Assembly: GCA_016938695.1 (NCBI GenBank)
Contig: JAFGUC010000024.1
Span: 372,001-436,000 of the forward strand
From: Candidatus Woesearchaeota archaeon
GTDB lineage: Archaea > Nanobdellota > Nanobdellia > Woesearchaeales > JAFGUC01
Length of the DNA stretch: 64,000 bases
Reading direction: 5' to 3'
The notes under the pieces were generated by a model. It saw only the letters and a list, made by a program, of their open reading frames with translations. It was not told the DNA's origin and ran no database searches. Positions 57,590 through 64,000 of the stretch are shown here, one piece after another; the stretch's first letter is position 1; the number at the start of each line of letters is the position of its first letter. Made by a program: the position numbers and the translations under genes.

Positions 57590-59295
57590 ATAAGTTTTCT
57601 TATTTTGTTTCCAACAAGATCTTCTACAACAATATCCATTTTTGTAGTTCTGTTTGAATCATATATTGTACAAGTATAAACTCCATTGATGATTAAACAT
57701 TGATTTAAGTCATATTCTTCAGAATCAATAAATAATCTTGCAATGCCCGAGACATCAGATATTTCTATTATCTTAGGATAATCATTAATACTAGAAACAA
57801 TAGGTGGTATTGTATCGACAACAAATTTTTTATGTGAAATTAATTCATTGTCACAATTATCTTTTACAATCGTTTCAATTAAATTATCTCCTTCAATAGG
57901 TACAAATTCGATAGGAACACAATTAAATTTTAACGAATTTTTTTCACAACTACAATCTAATTTTTTGCCATTAAAATAAACTAAGGTATTTTCAATATTT
58001 ATACCAACTCCAGTATCAGAATACACTAACACCAAATTATTGTTTTTATTAGTTAACTCAAAAATTACTTGAGGTTTAATATTATCAAAAGTAATTTCAT
58101 TTTCTTTTTCAACAATAGTCCTAATTCCAGACGATGTTTCAGAAAAAACAATAACGGTAAGTAAATTCTTTCCAATTTTAAGCGTTGAATTAAATTTACA
58201 ATTATAGCCATAACTTGCTTCATAACAAAATTCTTTTTTAAATCCTGATGTTCCTAAAACATTAATTGAATAATTATTAAGAGCAATTAATTCAGATGAA
58301 TCATATATTTTAAACGAAACTAAATTATTATTTTGGCAATTCAGATTATCAAACTCGATTTCAATTCGTTTCTCAACATTTGTTACATCTTCAACAAAAA
58401 TTCTATTAGCAACGCCTTCAATACTCTCTTCATCACCAGTGATGAAATAAACAACATCTCCGTCTTGTATTCTGTATGTATATACTCCAGTTTTACCTTG
58501 AAGTTCATATACATATGCAAGTCTACCAAGGATTTGTCTTGTTTTTGTAGTTGCTTGTACTTTATTATCTAGGTACGATAATGCTCCATCTTCCGATTTG
58601 AAATTAAGATATAAAACAGATACTTGTCCATTACTTTCAAGCAATCTAATCTCTTTAGCATATTCTAAATTTCCATCAAGTGCTTTAATATATTCTTGTG
58701 ATAACTGTTTTGATTCTAAGATTTTATTTCTACTTTTATCTTCAATTCGAGACAATGACTCAATGTTTGAAAATGATAATGCACTAAAATCGCCTTGTGA
58801 TAATCTGGTAAAAATATCAGGATTAACAATAAATGTTATTGCAAAAAGTGCAGCCAATAACACAATTAATAATAATGCAATAATTTTCAACAACGCATTA
58901 CTTTTTATCAACTGCCACAATAGCACTAGAACAATCGCAATAATAATTGATGCTAAAGTAAGAATCATAAACATTACAGTTTGATGAAATTTTACCCACG
59001 ATAAAACACTTTCATACATGCCTGATTCAGTTTTGACACCGTATGTGCTCAAATTCATATTATCAATTATATCGTATGCATATTTATAGTATGAATTGTC
59101 AGGTAAATCTTCAGAACGTGAAACAGTATTTAACAGACAATCAGAATATTTGCATTCAGAATCAATGCAAAGTGGAATAGAGCCTGTACACTTTGGTTGT
59201 TGACAATCAAGTGGAGATATACATGAAAATACTATTTGTGAAGAGCTAAAAAGTAATACAAAGAATACAAATAACTTAACAATCACCTTTTGCAT
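57586..59295 (-). CDS. Membrane protein with Ig-like ectodomain
   Basis: Signal peptide, two central TM helices, long beta-rich C-terminal region (VDTIPPIVSSINDYP). Confidence 0.6.
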   Translation of the reverse strand: MQKVIVKLFVFFVLLFSSSQIVFSCISPLDCQQPKCTGSIPLCIDSECKYSDCLLNTVSRSEDLPDNSYYKYAYDIIDNMNLSTYGVKTESGMYESVLSWVKFHQTVMFMILTLASIIIAIVLVLLWQLIKSNALLKIIALLLIVLLAALFAITFIVNPDIFTRLSQGDFSALSFSNIESLSRIEDKSRNKILESKQLSQEYIKALDGNLEYAKEIRLLESNGQVSVLYLNFKSEDGALSYLDNKVQATTKTRQILGRLAYVYELQGKTGVYTYRIQDGDVVYFITGDEESIEGVANRIFVEDVTNVEKRIEIEFDNLNCQNNNLVSFKIYDSSELIALNNYSINVLGTSGFKKEFCYEASYGYNCKFNSTLKIGKNLLTVIVFSETSSGIRTIVEKENEITFDNIKPQVIFELTNKNNNLVLVYSDTGVGINIENTLVYFNGKKLDCSCEKNSLKFNCVPIEFVPIEGDNLIETIVKDNCDNELISHKKFVVDTIPPIVSSINDYPKIIEISDVSGIARLFIDSEEYDLNQCLIINGVYTCTIYDSNRTTKMDIVVEDLVGNKIRKLI

Positions 59296-59317
59296 AAAAT
59301 AATAATAACAAATTAGT

Positions 59318-60163
59318 TTATAAAGATTTAGAGAAACCTGACAAATTCATCTGTTTAGATTTCTTAGAATGATTTGTTGGAGTAAGACTTAATCCGTCTT
59401 TTGCAGCAATCACTTGGATACCTGTTTGTTGGTGCAATCGTCGTGCAATATCTAATGGATCCTCTTTGATTAGTTTAATGCCGTATCCTGTAATTATTGC
59501 AAGGTTAGGTCTAATTGTATCAATGAAGTTTTTGGCATCATTAACATTCATGGTATTGTCAAGTGAATATTCATCTGAATCAGTAACTCCTAAAATTAAA
59601 ATAGAAACATCTTTTAATTCTTCAGCAAGTTTTAGAGAAAATGCACTTTTTACGATGTATCCAATTGAAAATTCACTAGTAAATATTTTATATGCATTTA
59701 TTCGAGAATCTTCTTCAACCGTATCATTAACTCTTTTATATCCGAAAGAAGCTTTTAGTTCCAAAGTATTAATTCCAACTTTTTGTTCAGGACTTAAAGC
59801 AATGTATCTTTCAACATTTTTTTTAGTTTTACTTAATACAATTGATTCCTCATTACTGGTTCCAAACATTGCTTCCTTGTTTCCAATGAGTACGCCATGT
59901 GAATCAACACCATCAAAAGTCATTGCACAAACAATTGCATTAACATCATTTGAATACAAGACTTCATTTGAACTAAGAATGATTCCAGTCGTTTCCCTAA
60001 CATTAATTCCGTGAGTATTCAGGTTCACAATAGTTCCTGGTCCAGGATCCAAAATAAACTGCATCTTGTCAAAATTAAGAACAATTCCTGTGGATGCCTT
60101 AACCTGCTTAGACATGAGGTATGAATCTCCTGCAGTTCCAAGAATTGTGATTTTAGGAATCAT
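59318..60163 (-). CDS. Metallo-beta-lactamase-fold protein with degenerate metal site
   Basis: ITILGTAGDSYLMSKQVKASTGIVLNFDKMQFILDPGPG...RPNLAIITGYGIKLI...IQVIAAKDGL; HxHxDH not present. Confidence 0.7.
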   Translation of the reverse strand: MIPKITILGTAGDSYLMSKQVKASTGIVLNFDKMQFILDPGPGTIVNLNTHGINVRETTGIILSSNEVLYSNDVNAIVCAMTFDGVDSHGVLIGNKEAMFGTSNEESIVLSKTKKNVERYIALSPEQKVGINTLELKASFGYKRVNDTVEEDSRINAYKIFTSEFSIGYIVKSAFSLKLAEELKDVSILILGVTDSDEYSLDNTMNVNDAKNFIDTIRPNLAIITGYGIKLIKEDPLDIARRLHQQTGIQVIAAKDGLSLTPTNHSKKSKQMNLSGFSKSL

Positions 60164-60209
60164 AACTTTGGTAATTATACTGTATTTTTTAAATCTTTTC
60201 TAAATTTGT

Positions 60210-61025
60210 TCAGAAGGTTTGATTATCATTTATAAATTTGTGACATTCATCAACAAAAAAACTAGCATCCTTATGATATTCATCAAATTCACTACCCTTA
60301 ATGTCACGAATTTCACCATGTTGAATCATTTTTGCCAGTCTGTAAAATTGACGAATTATATTTACCATGTCTTTATCCATATATCCTGCTTTGACAACTT
60401 TTTCACTGAATAAATCACTAACGTGTTCTGGTGATGGTGGAATATGACCTAATCGCATAAGAACCGCATGTGAAGAATCAATTACTGCCCAGTATAAATC
60501 AAGTGTCCCTTGCAGAATGTGCCACTTTGAATTAGATAAAGTTTTAGGTGCACGATTAAAATATGTCCAGATTGATTCATAACTTGGTCTGATTCTTCCT
60601 TGGTAAAGTAAGATTTGCAAAGGCTCAAAAAATCCATAATCAACAATTGGTGCGCCATCACGCAATATATTTACTGCGACAGGATCTCCGACCCTAACAT
60701 ATTCCCAAAATGTAGAAAATTTTAAAGTAGTAATGTGCAGTTTTGTACTGACGCGTTGAACAACATTCCCTAAAATAATTTTAAAAGTCTCCATGATTTC
60801 AGGAGTAATAATAATTCTTACATCATCTAAAATCAAGAGAACATCAATATCATGTTTAGGTGAAGGTGTCGATGATTTAACAGTACTTCCAAAGATAATA
60901 ATTCCTTTGACTAAATCTTTTGCCTCTTTAATTATCTCTTTAGAAAAAGCATAAACAATATCTAAATCATCTTTTATGTAAGACTCAAGAATCTTTTGTT
61001 GTCTGCTTTGGATAGAAAAATCCAC
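60210..61025 (-). CDS. MNT nucleotidyltransferase with C-terminal helical (HEPN-like) region
   Basis: GIIIFGSTVKSSTPSPKHDIDVLLIL; likely GTG start at 61025 preceded by GAGGTG. Confidence 0.75.
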   Translation of the reverse strand: MDFSIQSRQQKILESYIKDDLDIVYAFSKEIIKEAKDLVKGIIIFGSTVKSSTPSPKHDIDVLLILDDVRIIITPEIMETFKIILGNVVQRVSTKLHITTLKFSTFWEYVRVGDPVAVNILRDGAPIVDYGFFEPLQILLYQGRIRPSYESIWTYFNRAPKTLSNSKWHILQGTLDLYWAVIDSSHAVLMRLGHIPPSPEHVSDLFSEKVVKAGYMDKDMVNIIRQFYRLAKMIQHGEIRDIKGSEFDEYHKDASFFVDECHKFINDNQTF

Positions 61026-61098
61026 TAAAACACCTCTTTTTAACCCCTTTATAAAATAATAAAACAAAACTTAGTATATTAAGTTTTGTTATAACTAA

Positions 61099-62553
61099 TT
61101 AATAGTTTCTAGCGAAATAAATCCAATATTTTGCAGGTTTTCCAGTATAAAAACACTTCTCACCATTGGTTGCTTCGCATTTGATGCAACGAGTTGTGAC
61201 TCCTTTAGTTTCTGCTTTTAGGAAATCCTCATCTTCTGCATCTCCTGTAAATGGTGCAAGAGCCATTTTTCCACTAGATACTGCTTTTAAAAATTCCTCT
61301 TTTGTTTTTACTTCAACAATATTTTCTTCAAATTTTTTCTTTGCAGAAGTAAACATATCATTTTGCATTGTTTCTAATTCTGTTCTAACAAACGATGCAA
61401 GTTCTGATATTTTCACAGATTTCTTTTCTGCTGTATCTCGTCTAACAACCATTACAGATTCATTTTCCAGATCACGAGGACCAACCTCTATTCTAAGTGG
61501 AATTCCTTTTAATTCCCAATCTGAAAATCTAAATCCTGCGCTATAATCTTCCCATTTATCATCAAATAATGGATCAAATTCTTTTAAGTCAGATAATATT
61601 TTTTTAGCAGCTACAAGAACAGAATCTTTTTTATCCTTGAAAACTAATGGAATAACAACAACCTTGTTTGGTGCAACCTTTGGAGGTAAAACTAAACCCT
61701 TGTCATCAGAATGCATCATGACAATTCCTCCAAGTAGGCGAGTTGAAAATCCCCATGAATTTTGAAATGGAATCTGTTCTGAATCATCACGACCTGCAAA
61801 TTTAATACCGAATGCTTTTGCAAAACCTTGTGATAAGTCGTGACTAGTTCCCATCTGAAGTGCTTTTCCATCAGGCATAAGTCCTTCAATAGTAAATGTT
61901 CTATCAGCTCCTGCAAATTTTTCTTTGTCAGTTTTTTGTCCAGTTATAACTGGAATTGCTAATAGTTCTTCAGCTAGTCTTTTGTATTCAGAAAGATAGA
62001 TTTGAGTTTCTTTATCTCTTTCTTCTTTAGTTTCATAAACACAGTGTCCTTCTTGCCATAAAAATTCTCGGCTTCTCAAGAAAATCTTGCAATCTTGAGT
62101 TTCCCAACGACAAATATTACACCACTGGTTTATTTTAAGTGGTAAATCTCTCCAAGATCTAATCCATCTTGAATAAGTATCATACATTATAGTTTCAGAT
62201 GTAGGTCTGATTGCATATCTTTCCTTAGTGTCATCCTTTTGTTCAATCCATGCAACTTCTGGTTTAAATCCTTCAGCGTGTTCAGCTTCTTTATAGAAGA
62301 AACTTTCAGGAATGAACATTGGAAAATATGCATTTTGGACACCATGTCCTTTGATAACAGAATTAAAATAATCCATTACACTTTGCCATACAGCATAGCC
62401 TAAGGGCTTAATAATCATACAACCTTTTACAGGTGCATAATCTGCCATTCCAGATTTAGTCACAACCTGGCTATACCAATCTGCAGTGTCATCAAACTTC
62501 TTTGTAGTAATTCCCAAAGTTTGCATTTTATCATTCTTTGCCATAATAACCAC
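61099..62553 (-). CDS. proS: Prolyl-tRNA synthetase
   Basis: YAIRPTSETIMYDTYSRWIRSWRDLPLKINQWCNICRWE, class II motifs; archaeal/eukaryal-type C-terminus ending Y. Confidence 0.97.
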   Translation of the reverse strand: MVIMAKNDKMQTLGITTKKFDDTADWYSQVVTKSGMADYAPVKGCMIIKPLGYAVWQSVMDYFNSVIKGHGVQNAYFPMFIPESFFYKEAEHAEGFKPEVAWIEQKDDTKERYAIRPTSETIMYDTYSRWIRSWRDLPLKINQWCNICRWETQDCKIFLRSREFLWQEGHCVYETKEERDKETQIYLSEYKRLAEELLAIPVITGQKTDKEKFAGADRTFTIEGLMPDGKALQMGTSHDLSQGFAKAFGIKFAGRDDSEQIPFQNSWGFSTRLLGGIVMMHSDDKGLVLPPKVAPNKVVVIPLVFKDKKDSVLVAAKKILSDLKEFDPLFDDKWEDYSAGFRFSDWELKGIPLRIEVGPRDLENESVMVVRRDTAEKKSVKISELASFVRTELETMQNDMFTSAKKKFEENIVEVKTKEEFLKAVSSGKMALAPFTGDAEDEDFLKAETKGVTTRCIKCEATNGEKCFYTGKPAKYWIYFARNY

Positions 62554-62591
62554 CTAATTTGTTGTTAATATATAAAACTTATCAAAGATTT

Positions 62592-62966
62592 CTAAATGAA
62601 ATCTTCTAATTTAATTCTACCAGAATTAGTTACAGGTGTCAGTGGCAATTCTAATGCTTTTTCAATTATATTGCGTAATCCATCGTATTTTAGCATCGCA
62701 AGAGTATCATCAAAATTGGCATGTTCTTTTAATACCAAATAGTCGCCACCCTCTCTAGGAACTGCGCAAATGAATAAATCATTTCTACCTGTTTTAATTG
62801 CACAAAATTTTTCATAATTTGGAAGATACTTATCAATAAAAGACAAGGGTAATGGAATCTTTGCATCTTGTTGCTTTGGGTTGTAACCAAAACCGTGCTT
62901 AGGCAGAAAATAGTGCATCTGTCTTTTTGCCCTGAAAATTCCGTAATCTTTATTCAAGTATTTCAT
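62592..62966 (-). CDS. Hypothetical protein
   Basis: 124 aa ORF in line with proS; no family recognised. Confidence 0.5.
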   Translation of the reverse strand: MKYLNKDYGIFRAKRQMHYFLPKHGFGYNPKQQDAKIPLPLSFIDKYLPNYEKFCAIKTGRNDLFICAVPREGGDYLVLKEHANFDDTLAMLKYDGLRNIIEKALELPLTPVTNSGRIKLEDFI

Positions 62967-62999
62967 ATAAAATAAGAAAAAAAGAATTAATTTAAAAAA

Positions 63000-64000
63000 T
63001 TAATGTAAATTTTTAATGATTTCTCTTGCTTTTTCTTTTCCGATGTCAACATCTGGGTTAGAGAATGGATCAACACCCTCTAGCAAACAAAAATAATATG
63101 CAACACCTTGTAATAGAACAAACAATCTAGAAATTGTTGAAACATTAACATCTGGAACATGAATCTGGACAAAACTTCGTCCCTTTTCATTAAGTCCTTC
63201 AATAGTTCCTTGAGCTTCACAATTAACAATTTCTCCAGGACTAATTCCTTGTAAATCCGAAACCAAGTCATTAATCTTTAATTCATCCGGAACAGAAATT
63301 AAATTTTCACAAGGATAGTCTCTTGTAAATAGAACAGAAACGATATCGTTTGCTCCACCCATAACTCTTTGGACAAGTTCGTGTTGGCCACGTGGTACAC
63401 TTCGTAAAAATGATATTGGACCTTTACCTTCTTTTCCAGCACCTTCATTAATTAGTTGGTTGAACAAAAAAGTAATGTTCTCAAGTTCAGGAGAATATGC
63501 GCCAAACCATATTTTATCTTTTCCTTCTTCATACTTTGAATACAAGAATTTTGCAATTTGTAATGCATCATTTTCAGTATCATCTGGTAAAATTCTTTCC
63601 TTTTGCTCAAGCGCAGCTTCCAAAACCTTTTGGAAATCAAGACCGCACAAATAGCATGGAATCCCAACAACATTTGTTGCAAGCATAAATCTTCCTGCAA
63701 CATCAGTTCTAATACCAATTACAGGAACACCTTTTTTCTCAGCTAATTCTTTTAACATTCCTTTAGATGCAAGAACTAAAGCAGGATATTCTTTAAACAG
63801 TAAAAATGAACTAATAACTTCTAATGTATCTCCACTTCTAGACATGTAAACAATCAATGTTTTAGCAGGATCAAGTGCCTTGACTTTAGAAACAATTTCT
63901 GGATGAGTTGCATCAAGAATAATTGTATTTTTCGTAAAAAATCTTTGTAAAGGTTCTAGGTAGATTGCATTTCCACCCGTTCCAACCAAAACAATATTTT
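63000..64000 (-). CDS. pgi: Glucose-6-phosphate isomerase (5' end outside window)
   Basis: VGTGGNAIYLEPLQRFF, MSRSGDTLEVISSF, LRSVPRGQHELVQRVMGG, FSNPDVDIGKEKAREI; frame open to the window edge. Confidence 0.88.
   Translation of the reverse strand, partial: NIVLVGTGGNAIYLEPLQRFFTKNTIILDATHPEIVSKVKALDPAKTLIVYMSRSGDTLEVISSFLLFKEYPALVLASKGMLKELAEKKGVPVIGIRTDVAGRFMLATNVVGIPCYLCGLDFQKVLEAALEQKERILPDDTENDALQIAKFLYSKYEEGKDKIWFGAYSPELENITFLFNQLINEGAGKEGKGPISFLRSVPRGQHELVQRVMGGANDIVSVLFTRDYPCENLISVPDELKINDLVSDLQGISPGEIVNCEAQGTIEGLNEKGRSFVQIHVPDVNVSTISRLFVLLQGVAYYFCLLEGVDPFSNPDVDIGKEKAREIIKNLH

Noticed and set aside
1-64000. CRISPR array, Cas genes, rRNA or tRNA genes
   Set aside because: No regularly spaced direct repeats with unique spacers, no Cas motifs and no tRNA/rRNA signatures were found by reading both strands.

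Overview
AT-rich archaeal chromosome segment, probably from a DPANN-like lineage (inference from gene content and protein style). It starts inside an RNA polymerase / ribosomal operon (rpoA1 3' part, rpoA2, L30e, NusA-like, S12, S7). Housekeeping genes follow: YhbY, aIF6, prefoldin, FtsY, ScpA, an S-layer-like protein, L10e/L16, pyruvate kinase, L35Ae, S8e, a form II/III-type RuBisCO, AMP phosphorylase, MutS-MutL, a U32-family protein, prolyl-tRNA synthetase and phosphoglucose isomerase. Accessory content includes a wHTH-MNT/HEPN pair beside a RelE-type TA pair at 14-15.7 kb, a PadR-controlled operon with two half-size RND/MMPL proteins, and an accessory island at about 35.1-48.35 kb. The island holds a secreted RHS/YD-repeat system split over two genes in a Tc toxin B/C-like way, with LamG and Cys-rich partners and an adjacent membrane protein that could be an immunity factor. 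It also holds a ~600 bp, GC-elevated, hairpin-dense non-coding region directly upstream of an IS110-family transposase that carries an in-frame stop, an AbiEi/AbiEii pair with a strong upstream palindrome, and an orphan RHS fragment. No tRNA, rRNA or CRISPR array was recognised. All family calls come from reading motifs by eye; no database search was run.
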